This document shows positions 30,137 through 41,326 of a stretch of 64,000 bases of DNA, in pieces. Under the pieces are notes generated by a model that ran no database searches, had not been told where the DNA came from, and was given only the letters and a program-made list of their open reading frames with translations. How positions within the stretch are numbered: the first letter of the stretch is position 1; each line of letters starts with the position of its first letter. The DNA comes from Rhizobium sp. RCAM05350 (GTDB taxonomy: Bacteria > Pseudomonadota > Alphaproteobacteria > Rhizobiales > Rhizobiaceae), in NCBI GenBank assembly GCA_024426085.1, contig CP087975.1, positions 186,001-250,000 of the forward strand. Direction: 5' to 3'. The translations under genes were made by a program, and so were the position numbers.

Positions 30137-30822
30137 ATGAACGCAACGAATGACCCAGTTCCGAAAATGTCCGTGCATAGTCAGCGCGCCAGTGCGCCAA
30201 GCGCAAGTCCATTCTGGAAGCCGCCGCAGAAGTGTTTTGCCGTCAGGGCTTTACCGGTGCCAGCATTGACGAGATCGCCGCCGAAGCCTGCGTGTCGCGC
30301 CAGACGGTCTACAATCATTACCGCGAAAAAGAGAACTTGTTCACGGCGGTGGTCGAGGACGTGATGGACCGGGCAAACGCCATGCTGTTCACCACCCTCT
30401 CGACCTTTCCCGAGAAGCCGGACAATCTCGAGGACGATCTCGTCGCCTTTGCCGTGCGCCTCAGCCACAATTGCATCTGCAACCAGGACGGAAAATTCCT
30501 GCGCAAGCTGGTTCTGTCCGAAGGCGAGCGCTACCCGCACCTGTTTGAAAGCTGGCGCCAGCACGGCCCCGGCAAGATCGGCACGGCGCTGGCAGCGCTT
30601 TTTGCAAGGCTCGTCCACAAGGGCCTTCTGCAGATCGACGACTTCGACGTCGCCGCTCGTCAATTCCTCGCACTGGTCAATGCCGACCTGCAGATGAACA
30701 CGCTGTTTGGCGTAACGCCAACGGAAGCGGAACTGGAAACGGCTGCCCGCAATGCCGTGCGCACATTCATGCGGGCCTATGCGCCAGCGCAGGTAAACGC
30801 GCTGGCGGTCAAGACGGCGTAA
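30137..30822 (+). CDS. TetR/AcrR-family regulator (frame broken)
   Basis: About 228 residues. After a break near 30195 (a base missing in GCGCCAAGCGC) the frame reads SILEAAAEVFCRQGFTGASIDEIAAEA..SRQTVYNHYREKENLF in outline, the full helix-turn-helix of the family at residues ~20-65. The C-terminal ligand domain (LVLSEGERYPHLFESW) matches the AcrR-type dimer fold. It faces the MFS efflux gene and presumably represses it and itself at the palindromes 30061-30109. Confidence 0.85.
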
Positions 30823-30831
30823 ATCCCAGCG

Positions 30832-31573
30832 TCAGTTGACGCCGGTGATCATCGAAACGATCTCGTTCTTGTTGGTCTCCGATGTCTTGCGGATGCCGAT
30901 CTGCTTGCCGCGCCGCAAGACACAGATCCGGTCCGAGAGCTTGAACACCTGATCGAGGCTGTGGCTGATGATCAGGACGCCGATATTGCGCGACTTCAGC
31001 GATTGCACGATCTCCTCGACCTTCGCCGTTTCAGGCAACGCCGAGCGCAGCCGTCGGCTCATCCAGCAGGATCAGCTTCTTTGCCCAGCGGGTGGCACGG
31101 GCAATCGCCACGCCCTGCCGCTGGCCGCCGGAGAGATCGTGGATTGTCGCATGCGCCGACGGGATGCGCACGTCGAGTTCCTTCACCAGCTTTTCCGTCT
31201 CGGAAATCATCGTCTTGCAGGTCCAGCAGACCGATGCCGTTGGTGAGTTCCCGGCCAAGGAACATATTCATATAGACCGTCTGCTGGTCGGCCAGCGCCA
31301 GATCCTGATAGACCACCTCGATGCCGTGCAGGCAGGGCCATCGTGGCGCTCGACATGGCGACGGTCTCGCCCTCGATGGTGATTGTTCCCGACGACGGGC
31401 CATAGACACCGGAGACGATCTTGATCAACGTCGATTTGCCAGCGCCGTTATCGCCGACCAGGGCGACGATTTCTGCCCGGATAGATATCGAGTGAAAAAT
31501 TCTCGATGGCGACGACCGCGTCGAAATTCTTGCGGATGTCCTTGAGCTGCAGCACAGGTGCCTGAGTATTCAT
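30832..31573 (-). CDS. Sugar ABC transporter ATP-binding protein (four frame breaks)
   Basis: Single-domain ATPase of about 247 residues, like FrcA rather than the double-domain RbsA. ATG 31573 follows AGGAGAATGACC. Pieces in order: LQLKDIRKNFDAVVAIENFS, the Walker A region GDNGAGKS (in the restored frame near 31450), VYQDLALADQQTVYMN, the signature LSGGQRQGVAIARA, and Walker B LILLDEPTAALG. The C-terminal VLIISHSLDQVFKLSDRI completes it. Breaks lie near 31477, 31330, 31212 and at 31031-31033 (a T before GAA). It is the last gene of the 30.8-38.6 kb operon. Confidence 0.83.
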
Positions 31574-31583
31574 GGTCATTCTC

Positions 31584-32782
31584 CTATACCGGCCAGGATT
31601 GAGTTTCGCCGAAACCGTTCTCGATGCTTTCGACTTTCGGCATGCCCTTTGAAATTCCGGAGACGCCGACGACATAGGCGCGGGTGACGAAGGCCTGTCC
31701 GCGGAAGCCGAAGACGGCGGTATCGCCGGGCTTCAGCGCATTCGGTCCACCAGCATCGATCATCGCGTAATAGTCGATGGCCGAAGGTGGCGGCACTTCG
31801 ACGCTGCGCAGCGACGATGCCGCGACCGTCGGTTCGTCCGAGACGATTGCCTTGACGTCATAGTCCGGAAAGATCGGGTCGATATAGAAGCCGCCGCCGA
31901 AGCAATAGGCTTTTCCGCCGGAAAGATGCGAGACCTCGGTGAGATAGCAGACAGCCGGAAGCTCCGGCAGGTCTTCCACCGCATGCAACGCCGTCGTGCC
32001 ATGCAGGCCGTTTCCCGGGCTCGCACTGCGTTGCACCGGCATCGGCCAGCCCCTGCAGCAGAACCGAGGATGTCGTACCCGGCGCATTGACCTCGATGCC
32101 GATGCGCCCGGCCTTCGCCAATGCCTCGGCGGCCTTGGTCAGCGTCGCCAGATTGTGCGTCGGCAAAACCTTGCGGGTCTTGTGATCGAACAGCAGCGCC
32201 GGAAACGTGGTGATCCCAGCAAAACGGCCTCCATCCAGCGCATCGAAAGCATCAGCCACAGCGGCGACATCAGCAGCATCGAAACCGCCTTCATGGCCAC
32301 GATAGAAGGTGTCGCCATCCGCCTTGATACGGGCAAGCAGGTTTTGCACATAACCCGCCGCCATGGCGCCTTCGGCTGCTTCGTTTGCCTTGTCATCGTT
32401 GAACACGGTCCAGTAATCGGGCCGGAAGGTCGCGGCAGCGGCCTTGGCTTCATGGCGGGCAACCTGCTGCAGATGGCCGAGATGGCCGATGCGAAGGCCT
32501 GCCCGGTGGGTGGCTCGGGCGCAGGCCATGTCGACGGCAACGGACCGGTCGATGCCGCCCCGCTGCACGGCGGCGCAGAACGAGCTGGCGCGGCCAACCT
32601 GCTTGGTCATGGCAAAGATCTTCAAGCCCAGGCGATCGGCTTCCGTCTTCAACACGCGCGTTGGCCTCGACCGCATCGAGATCAAGCACATAGGCGTTGG
32701 CCGGGATCTTGCCCTGCCGGTGAAGCGCAATCGCGGCTTCGAGGAATTTCAGGTTGCGGCGGCGCAGAACGTCGAGAAACAT
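31584..32782 (-). CDS. YhfX-like PLP-dependent enzyme, alanine-racemase fold (two frame breaks)
   Basis: About 399 residues with an alanine-racemase-type N-terminal barrel: NAYVLDLDAVEANAR, then KIFAMTKQVGR carrying the probable PLP-binding Lys. HLSGGKAYCFGGGFYIDP and a C-terminal beta domain follow. The pattern matches the YhfX group of uncharacterised fold III enzymes. Breaks lie near 32655 and 32015. It sits inside a sugar-type ABC operon between permease and ATPase genes, so its substrate probably arrives through that transporter. Amino acid or amino sugar derivatives are possible; the substrate is unknown. Confidence 0.6.
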
Positions 32783-32797
32783 TAAGATATCCTTTCT

Positions 32798-33775
32798 TCA
32801 GCGCAGCTTTTCGCGCAGCGATACGGCGACTGCGGCGAGAATGATGAGACCGCGGACGATCATCTGGTCGGAAACGGACAGCCCCATCAGGATCAGCCCG
32901 TTGTTGAGCATGCCCATCATCAGCGAGCCGACGAGCGCGCCGACGATCGAGCCCTTGCCACCGTTCAGGAGCGTACCGCCGACGATGACGGCGGCGATCA
33001 CCGTCATCAGGTCGGTCTCCCCCAGCGTATACTTTGCGGCCTGCAGGCGGCCGGCATAGAGCAGGCCGGCAAGACCAGCGAGCGCACCGCTGATCACCAG
33101 CACGGCAAGCCGGATGCGCGGCACGGCAATGCCGGAGACGTTGGCGGCGCGGGCATTGTCGCCGGTCGCCAGCACATGAGCACCGAACCGGGTTTCGCGG
33201 AAAATCAGATGCCCGGCAATAATGGCAATCACCGTCCACCAGATCAGCGAGGGAATGCCGAACAGCGAGCCGGAGCCGAAAAAACCGGTGAACATGCTGT
33301 CGGTGACGGGAATGGAGCGCAGGTTGGTGAGCGACCGGGCAACGCCAGCGAACAATCCGAACGTTGCCAGCGTCACCAGAAACGACGGCAGCCGGACATA
33401 GGCGACCAAAAGGCCGTTGACCAGGCCGATGGCGACCCCTGCCCCGATCCCGGCGGCAATGCCGGCGATCATACCATAGGCGTTCATCGTCACGGCGGCG
33501 GAGAGCGCTGCGACAGCGACGGTCGAGCCGATCGACAGGTCGATCTCGCCGGCCGAGAGCACGAAGACCATGCCGATCGCCATGATCGTGATCGGCGCCG
33601 TCTGCAGCACGATGTTGGAGAGGTTGCGCACGGTCAGGAACCCGCTGTCCTTCAGCACGATGGCGAAGAACAGGAAGATCGCCAGAAAGCCGACATAGAC
33701 GACATATTGCTGGATATTGATGCGGCTGATCATGCTCATCGCCGGGTTGGCGGCATTGATTGGGGCGCTGGACAT
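32798..33775 (-). CDS. Sugar ABC transporter permease (RbsC/FrcC family)
   Basis: 325 residues, intact, with about eight to ten hydrophobic segments. Family landmarks are AGEIDLSIGSTVAVAALSAA, the late SNVSGIAV/VLVISGALAGLAGLLYAGRL region and VIVGGTLLNGGKGSIVGALVG. It forms the membrane channel of the importer with the two binding proteins and the ATPase in the same operon. Confidence 0.9.
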   Translation of the reverse strand: MSSAPINAANPAMSMISRINIQQYVVYVGFLAIFLFFAIVLKDSGFLTVRNLSNIVLQTAPITIMAIGMVFVLSAGEIDLSIGSTVAVAALSAAVTMNAYGMIAGIAAGIGAGVAIGLVNGLLVAYVRLPSFLVTLATFGLFAGVARSLTNLRSIPVTDSMFTGFFGSGSLFGIPSLIWWTVIAIIAGHLIFRETRFGAHVLATGDNARAANVSGIAVPRIRLAVLVISGALAGLAGLLYAGRLQAAKYTLGETDLMTVIAAVIVGGTLLNGGKGSIVGALVGSLMMGMLNNGLILMGLSVSDQMIVRGLIILAAVAVSLREKLR

Positions 33776-33891
33776 AGCGGTTCCTCCGAAGAGCAGGGGG
33801 TATGGGCGGGAACTCCTGGTTCCCGCCGGGCAGCGGCGCGTTTCGTGCGCGGCCGCTGCGACGACTTCAATCTGCGCCGGAGCGCAGGTTC

Positions 33892-34955
33892 TTACTTGAT
33901 GGCGTCGGCAATGGTTGCCGGAACGTCCTTGTTGAGCGACTTTTTCCAGCCGTCCTTGACCGTGTCCTTGGTGACCGCAAGCGAATCCACCACCAGGAAC
34001 GGCTCGGCCTGCTTGCCGACCAGCGATCCGGCCGCCGCACGGGCAGCGGTGACGCCGATAGTGTAGGCTTCGTCGGCCACCAGTGCTGCGACTGCGCCGC
34101 CCTTCACCATGTCGAGCGCCGCCGGCTCATTGAGATCGAGCGTAACGATCTTGGTATGGGTGTTTCCGGCAGCGCGCAGGGTGGAGAGCACGCTCAGCGC
34201 CGGTTCGGCCCAGGTCACGTAGATACCGTCGAGATCAGGGTTCTGGGTTACCATCGCCTGGGCGATTTCTTCCGCCCGGGCCGGATCGGCCATGCCCGCC
34301 TCGGCGGTGATCTTCATGTCGGGATAATCCTGCTCGATCGTCGACTTGAACGCCTGGTCGCGCTGGTTGGTCACGTAGAAATCGGCGTCATGGAAGATGT
34401 AGCCGACCTTGCCTTTTTCCCGAGCGCATCGGCCATGGCGACACCGGCCTTGTGGCCCATCTGGAACAGGTCGTCCGAGACGATCGTCACATAGTCCTTG
34501 CCCTGCACATAGCCCTGCGGCGAGTTATCAACGAAGGCGAGCTTGACGCCGGCCTTCAGCGCCGGATCGTAGATCGGCCCGGCGGTTGCCGGATCGACCG
34601 GCAGCGACAGGATGATCGATGGCTTCTTGGCAAGCACGGTCTCGACATCGGACTTTTGACGCGCGGCATCGAAGCCTGCGTCCGTCTGGGCGACCACCTC
34701 GACACCAAGACGCTTGAATTCGTCCTGCGCGCCGCTGTTGACGGCATTGGTATATTCGCTCATCTCGTGCCAGACGAGGGCGGCGGTGAACTTGCCGTCC
34801 TTGATCTTCGTCTCTTCATCCGGTGTCAGCGTGAAGCTCGCAGCCGGCGTCGGCTTTTCGCCATGCGGACCGGTGGTCGCGCCATCGGCGGCAAAGGCAT
34901 GGGTGGACAGAAGGGCGGCAACCAGCCCCGCCGGGATCATCGACAGCTTGTTCAT
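33892..34955 (-). CDS. Periplasmic sugar-binding protein 2 (frame broken)
   Basis: Signal peptide from ATG 34955 (GGAGGAGTGAAG upstream): MIPAGLVAALLSTHAFAAD. Type I periplasmic binding protein fold: VLAKKPSIILSLPVDPATAG, VAVTLDLNEPAAL-type hinge and PDLDGIYVTWAEPA. A base is missing near 34410 in CTCGGGAAAAAG. Joined length is about 354 residues. It is a close paralogue of the next gene upstream (35023-36079); both share the ligand-loop phrases DGIYVTWAEPA and VTLDL.EPAALDMVKGG. Confidence 0.83.
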
Positions 34956-35022
34956 CTTCACTCCTCCAGAATCTTCGGTTGATGCGCGCCGGGCGGCACT
35001 CGGTACAGCCCGGCGCAGCAAA

Positions 35023-36079
35023 TCACTTCGCGGCGTCAAGAACCGACTGCGGCGCATCGCGGTTGAGCGACTGCTTCCAGCCTTCGGACACATCCGCCTT
35101 GGTCACGGTCAGCGCCGGGGCGACGATAAAAGCAGGCGTTTCCTGACCGAGCAGCGCCTTCAGGCCGGTGGCCGCCATCGTCTGGCCAAGCTCGTAAGCT
35201 TTGTCCGCAACCAGCGCGACGACATTGCCGCCCTTGACCATGTCGAGCGCCGCCGGTTCCGACAGATCGAGCGTCACGACCTTGGTCTTGGTATTGCCGG
35301 CGCCGCGGAGCGCAGAAAGAACGCCTTCGGCAGGCTCGGCCCAGGTCACGTAGATGCCGTCGAGATCCGGGTTCTGCAGCAGCATGGCATTGGCCAGTTC
35401 CTCGGCGCGGGCCGGATCGGAAATGCCCTGTTCGGCAACGATCTTGATATCCGGATAGTCCTTCTCGATGGTGGTCTTGAAGGCCTGGTCACGCTGGTTG
35501 GTGACGTAATAGCTGGCATCATGGAAGATGTAGCCGACCTTGCCCTTGCCGCCGATCGATTTCGCCAGCGCATCGGCCGCCTGCTTGCCCATCTGGAACA
35601 GGTCATCGGTGACGATCGCGGCATAGTCGGTGCCGTGCTTGTAGCCGGCCGGAAGGTTGGAGAGAAAGACCAGCTTGGTGCCATCGGTTACCGCCTGCTT
35701 GAAGGCTTCGGCCGAGGTCGTCGGGTCGAGCGGCAAAGCGAGGATCACGTTCGGCTTGGCGGCCAGCGCCGTTTCGATATCGCTGCGCTGGCGGGCGGCG
35801 TCAAAGCCCGCATCCGTCGTTACCACGACCTCGACGCCCGCCTTGGCGAATTCGTCCCTGGCACCGGCTGAAACCGCATTGATGAAGTCTGACGACGTGT
35901 GCCAGAGCAGCGCCGCCTTGTAGCCCTTGCCTTTCAGGCTTGCGATGTCGCTGTCGGAGAGCTTGATCTCAGCGCTCGGCGTCGCAGGTTTCGCCGGCCG
36001 GGCCGACGGTCTGGGCATGGGCTGCGGTGATCATTGCGCCAGTCAGAAGCGCGGCCTTCAACAAAGTCCTGATAAGCAT
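35023..36079 (-). CDS. Periplasmic sugar-binding protein 1 (frame broken at N-terminus)
   Basis: Starts at ATG 36079 with a signal peptide (LLKAALLTGAMITAAHAQT). An extra G near 35998 shifts the frame just after the signal region; the rest is open to 35023. The fold is the ribose-binding type (TTDAGFDAARQRSDIETALA, KIVAEQGISDPARAEELANA). Joined length is about 352 residues. Tandem duplication with the gene downstream suggests one transporter serving two related ligands, or functional replacement under way. Confidence 0.83.
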
Positions 36080-36100
36080 CTTTCTGTTCCCTTTTTCAGA

Positions 36101-37379
36101 TTATCGATGATTCAGTTGCTCATTCCACGATGCCGCAATAGCGCGCCATGAAGGTGGCGAACGCCACGATCCCGGCGAGATATTCCTCGACATCGACATG
36201 CTCCTCGAATGTGTGGCAGTTGCGGATGTCGCCCGGCGCGCAATAGACGGCAGGCACGCCCAGGCGGTTGACGAAGAACGGCGATTCCGACCAGAACGGC
36301 GCGCCCTGGATCGTTCCCCGCCCGGCCATCGCCTCGCCGACGGCAGCACACAGCATCGACACTTCCGGCTGGTCCTGGTCGATTTCCGCCGCCGAACCGC
36401 CCAGTGCATGGTCGCGGCCGGCCGGATAGGAAATCTCGATTTTGATCTCGGGATCAGAGACGGCTCCGCGGATGACGCTTTCCAGCTCGGCCGCCGCCGC
36501 ATCGAGCGATTCCCCGGCAAGAGCTTGCGGATCAGCGACAGCGTGCACTCTTCCGGCACGGCAATGAAACCGCCGCCTGAAAGCCCGGTGATCAGCAGGA
36601 ACCCGCGCCCGATCAGCGGATGCTCGGCCCGCGCCGAAATCGCATCGGAATGCTCCCACAGCGCCGACATCACCGCATGGCTCGCCTTCAGCGCATCGCG
36701 CCCGAGCTCCAGCACGCCGAAATAGGCGGATTTGCCGGTAATCTTGATATCGGTGATGAAGAAACCGATCTGCGCCGGATAGACAGCCAGCTGGGTCGGC
36801 TCGACATAGACGGTGAAATCCGGCTTTGCCACCACGCCGGCCTCGATGCTGGCAGTATAATCCTTGATCCCGGCCGAAATGCCGGTGCCTGGCTGACCGC
36901 TTTCCTCATCGCCGACAAAGGCAAAGGCAACGTCACCCTTCAGCTTGATTCCCGGCCCGGTCGAGCAGCATCAGCGCCGCCAGCGAACTGCAGATACCGG
37001 CCTTCAAGTCTCCGGCACCCCGGCCCCAGATCTGCCCATCGATGATGGGTGCGCCAAACGGGTCTTCCCGCTCGGTTCCGGCCCAATGCTCCCGCCAGCC
37101 ATCGACATGCACAGTGTCCGTATGGCCGATGAACAGCAGCCGCTTGCCGCTGCCCTCGCCCTTGCGCTCGCCGCGAATGTTCAGCCGCCCCGGCAGGAAA
37201 TCCGAAACATGGATATCGCCGATCCTGCAGGCCTTCATCTGGCTTTCGAGAAAGCCGGCAAAATTCACCTCGTTGCCGGTAATGCTTTCGGCTCCGATGG
37301 CGCCACGCAACAGCGCGATCGCATCGTCACGGTCGAGCGCTGCGCGCAGTCTTTCCGTCAGGATGCTCGACGTGGTCAT
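36101..37379 (-). CDS. M20-family peptidase/deacetylase (two frame breaks)
   Basis: ArgE/DapE-type zinc hydrolase of about 426 residues. Metal-site motifs in order: LLFIGHTDTVHVDGW, WGRGAGDLKAG (Asp bridging the metals), DEESGQPG in the restored segment near 36900, and CAPGDIRNCHTFEEHVDVEEY at the end. ATG 37379 overlaps the ROK stop (ATGA). Breaks lie near 36945 (extra A) and 36520 (missing G). It probably removes an acyl group from the compound taken up by the transporter downstream; the real substrate is unknown. Confidence 0.78.
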
Positions 37380-38588
37380 CGCAGGGCCTCCCTGAATGTG
37401 ACTGTTTCTGCCGGCGGCAGCGACATGCGGCTGTCCGGGGCATCGGCGCCGAACAGCGCGTTGTGCAGATGGCTAAGCCCGATCGCCGCCGCACTGACAA
37501 TCGCCGCGCGGCCCGAGTTGGCTCGCCTCGATATCGACCGGATAGGGAAAGCAGGCGGGCAGGAACTTGCGGATGCGCTCGATCAGTTCCGGGCGCAGGC
37601 CGATCGAGCCACCCATGATGACCTTTTCCGGATTGGCAATCGCCGCGATCGCGCTGATACCGCGCGCCAGATATTTTGCAGTCTCGTCGAGGGTGGCTGC
37701 GGCATGGACATCGCCGCCCGCCGCCCGCTCGAAGATCGCCGGCACGGTCGCCGTCTCGCCGGATGCTTTAGCATAATGCTGCATGATGCCGATCGAGGCG
37801 GTGACCCGCTCGAAGGCGCCGGTGCGCAGCGATTCCGGATCGAAGGGATCGGCGCCGAACGGCAGGAAGCCGAGTTCGCCGGCGGCATTCATCGCGCCGC
37901 GCACCAGCTGCCCGCCGACCATCAGGCCGCCACCGATACCGGTACCGACGGCGATGAAGGCGAGATTGTCGATGCCCTGCCCCTGGCCCAGCCAGTTTTC
38001 ACCAAGCACCGCCAGATTGACGTCGTTTTCAAGAATGACATCGATGCCGAGCGCCTTCTCGAAGGCGGCCGCCACGTTCATCGTGTCGAAATCGGCGATA
38101 TTCGGCGCCAGCAGGATGCGGCCGGTCTTGGCGTCCAGCGCACCGGGCGCGCCGATGACCGCCATGCGGATGCGTTCGCGCGGAATGTTGAGATGGCTGG
38201 CCGCCTGCGCGCAGAGATCGGCAATCTGATCGACGACGAACTGGCCGCCGCGCCGGTCGGTCGCAACGACCTCCTCGGCAAAGACCTGACAGGCAAGATC
38301 GGCAATGGCGAGCCTGATTTTGGTGCCGCCGAGATCGACCGCCGCGATATAGGCCGCATCCGGCACCAGTTCATAGGTGACGGCGGTACGTCCGACATGG
38401 CCGCTGGTGCGCCCTGTCTCGCGCACCCAGTCGTCCAGCTCCAGCTGGCGGACGATTTCCGAGATGGTCTGCTTGGAGAGCCCCGTCTGCTTGGAAATCG
38501 AGGCGCGAGAGATTGGCCCGTTCTGGATAATCGCCTCCATCACGGCCCTTTGGGAAAACTTCCGGGAGATGCGCAGGGTTTCGCTCAC
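37376..38588 (-). CDS. ROK-family transcriptional regulator/kinase (frame broken near its end)
   Basis: N-terminal winged helix (ISRASISKQTGLSKQTISEIVRQL, residues ~30-55), then the ROK sugar-kinase fold with VDLGGTKIRLAIADL (phosphate loop) and GTGIGGGLMVGGQLVRGA. GTG 38588 has GAGG at the right spacing; another GTG two codons upstream is possible. An extra C near 37510 shifts the frame in the last 45 residues; the restored end is AIGLSHLHNALFG and then EAL. Joined length is about 404 residues. As first gene of the operon it probably senses the imported sugar-like ligand and represses the operon. Confidence 0.83.
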
Positions 38589-38841
38589 AGTCACCTCAAT
38601 TAATTCGTTCTGTCACCGAACTATCTATCCGAACGCAAAGTGAGTCAACTGGAAAAATGACACGCCTAACCGGACTGAGCGATTTTCCAGCAGCTAAAGC
38701 ATCCGTCGAAAGTCATCGAGCCCGGCCTTCAAGCGTGCAAGTACGGAATTGGTGGTGAAATGGACGGGGGCATCATAACGGTACGCAAAGGCTCCGGCGC
38801 AGGAAATTCCTGCAGCATCAGCGTCTGGACAACAGATGGCG

Positions 38842-39649
38842 TCAGGCGATGACGGGATAGCCCAGCCGCTGCGCCTGCCGTTCAAGTTCGGCCAGTGGTT
38901 CATAGTCTGCATCGGACAGAACCACGAAATCCTTGAGGCGAAGCACATCGCGCGATGGCCAATGTTGGCTCGGCGATGGCTTGCTTCAGGGCCTGCCTCA
39001 AAAGCACTATCTCGGCATCTGAGGCATCCGCACGGGTGATGAACGGCAATCCCGGCCCGCTCACGGTTTGCGTCAGGATGCGGACACCAGCGAGACTGCC
39101 GGGATCAAAGCGCAGCACGTTGCCGTAGGTGACACAGTCGATCGCCGCGACATCCGCTTTTCCCGCAGTGATCGCCGCAATGCTGCTACGATGCCCGCCG
39201 GTTTCGACCACCGAGGAAAAGAACCGGCCATGGCGCGACAGCGGCGCGATGGCGGCGCGAAACAGGTTGGAGCCGGAATTGCTGTCCGGCTGGTTGATCG
39301 CCGCCCGTGTGCCGCGCAGGTCTTCAAGCGACTGGGCGTCGCTATCCTTCGCCACGACAATGAAGCTGCGCATCGACGGCCCGTCGCAGCCGGGATGCCC
39401 GTAGACCGGTGTTGCCACCAGCTTCACCTTGCCGCGCAGATGTTTAACATAGGGAAAGCCGCAGGTCTGGGCGAGCAGCAGCTCCGGCCGCGTCCAGGCC
39501 TGATGGTAGTCCACGGCACCATCCAACGTTGCCGGAACCTCGCCCAGTCCTGCCCGCTTCAGCGCTTCGCTGAGGAAATTCCACAAGACGGCGGTGGCTT
39601 CCGCGAGCGGCGGCGGGCTGGCATACATGGCAAGGCTGGCAAGACGCAT
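38842..39649 (-). CDS. PhnD-like substrate-binding protein without signal peptide (frame broken)
   Basis: About 269 residues of the phosphate/phosphonate-binding PhnD type: LEDLRGTRAAINQPDSNSGSNLFR (binding loop), GGHRSSIAAITAGKADVAAIDCV. The N-terminus begins directly with MRLASLAMYASPPPL, which is not a secretion signal. A missing base near 38953 breaks the frame; the restored C-terminus DYEPLAELERQAQRLGYP ends at 38842. No permease or ATPase gene is adjacent, so a solitary cytoplasmic binding or sensor role is possible. Upstream of the ROK promoter, 38589-38841 holds no other gene. Confidence 0.65.
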
Positions 39650-39733
39650 TCAGAAGCTTTCACAAGGGACAGGCGCGACGGGCACAATCCGGCCGGTACC
39701 ATATCGCCAGATGTGGATCGGGATATACCCCAC

Positions 39734-40650
39734 TCAGGAATGTTTGGGATGGGTGATGTCGTCATGGGGTTTCAGCAAAAACCGCCGGGCAATGTCCCAG
39801 TAGCTGTTATAGACCAGACCGCCATTCGTACCGATCAACGCCTCGCGGTTGCGGCGATAAACCGCCGGCAGGCGGTACCAGGAAATGCCGGGCTTCAGGT
39901 GATGCAGCACATGCAGGTTGTTGTAGAGGAACAGCAGTCCGAACAAATGACTGTTTTCGACGATCGCCGTGCGCTCCTCGTGGCGTTCGGCATAGCGGTG
40001 CTCGGCATAGGATCGCAGCCGTGTCAGCGCCGCGCCCAGATAGACGAAACCGAAGAAATAAAGCCAGAACGGCATGCCGCAGATCACCGTGACCCAGAAC
40101 AGCACGGCTGCGACACCGATCATATGCGTGGCCCAGATGCGCCCCCGGCCGGGCTCGCCTGTCCTCAACAGCCGTCCTTCCTGCGCCAAAAAGCTCACCA
40201 GCATGACAGCCGGCCCGATCGTCAGCCGCCCGAGCAAGGTCGTATTCCAGCGTGCAAGAAGTTTGCCCGCCCCAGCCGCTCCCAGGCGGTCCTGGTAAAA
40301 TAGGAGGATTCCGGATCCTCGATCGGATCGGTCAGATGCTCGTCGAGATGATGCTCCAGATGGCTTTCGCGGTAGATTTCATAGGGCAGCCAGAGCGATA
40401 GCGGGATGGAGCCGATGGCGTTGTTGATGCGCTGGTTGCCGGTCGGATGCCCGTGGATGACCTCATGCTGCAGCGACCCCTGCCAGGCAATCAGCCATCC
40501 ACCCGCTAGCGCAACGACCCAAACCGGCAGCGACTGCCACCAGAATGTCAGCGCCAGAAACCCGCCATAGATGGCGATGGTCAGAATGACGGTCGGCCAC
40601 TCCACGCGGCGGGCCGGGATTTTTATGATGTAGGATGGCGTGTCGGACAT
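39734..40650 (-). CDS. Membrane fatty acid desaturase (frame broken)
   Basis: About 305 residues. Three histidine clusters of the di-iron desaturase family are present: HEVIHGH, HLEHHLDEH and LHVLHHLKPG. Hydrophobic spans lie before and between them. The frame breaks near 40270 in a GGGG run (one base missing); both halves otherwise join at AWERLG. ATG 40650 is the start. The partner ferredoxin or the acyl substrate is not evident from neighbours. Confidence 0.82.
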
Positions 40651-40812
40651 GCGCTGATGTTCCCCAGAAGTTGAGGAAAATTACATCACGGCGACCAATT
40701 TAGATAATTATGTTTATTTATTTTATAGACTATTTCAGGGAAAATCGTTCGTTTTCAGCCGCATCGCCCGCAGCTTTCATCCTCCACTTGTCTTTCCGAA
40801 ACGAGAACCGGA

Positions 40813-41326
40813 TCAGACCCAGGATGCCGGCGTCTTCGGCAAGCGACCATCCGGATCGACGACATCGAGACGCGGCGCACCCTTGGCATTCCATCGCCAC
40901 AGCGCCACGCAGGTCCCGCCCGGCGACATGAAGGATGGATAGACGACACCATCGAAACCACCGGCAAGCAGCGTTTGACGCAACTGGTGCGTCTGCGGCA
41001 CCTTGCCCGCGTCGAGCAGCATCCGCCACTCACAGAGATGAATATCCTCCGGCACGGCAAGGCCGGACAGAACCGTGGGATCGGTGAGGTCGGCGAGCGC
41101 GGCATCCTTGAGGTCGAGTTGCGCGATCAGAGCCGGATGCTGGACAAAACCCTGATTATACTCCGCCCAGGCGGTCGAAAGCTCGCGCGCCGCATAGATC
41201 GTCGCGGCACCCACCGGGTTCCAGCGGCCACCGAAGCGCGGCACCCTCGCCCGAAAGCGGCGCAAAGGCCCATTGCGGCACGAAGGCGCGCCACAGCGTC
41301 AGCGTCTCCCTGACTTTATCAGGCAT
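40813..41326 (-). CDS. RES-domain toxin (frame broken)
   Basis: RES-family toxins degrade NAD+. ATG 41326 overlaps the antitoxin end. LWRAFVPQWAF starts the fold, and after an extra G near 41240 the core RFGGRWNPVGAATIYAA follows, with the conserved Arg and Tyr, then the Glu-containing stretch ARELSTAWAEY. Joined length is about 170 residues, normal for the family. The pairing with an Xre antitoxin confirms the call. Confidence 0.8.

Noticed and set aside
36945..38603. 552-codon plus-strand frame opposite the ROK gene
   Set aside because: No family match and repetitive Arg/Asp/Ala composition typical for antisense frames in GC-rich DNA.
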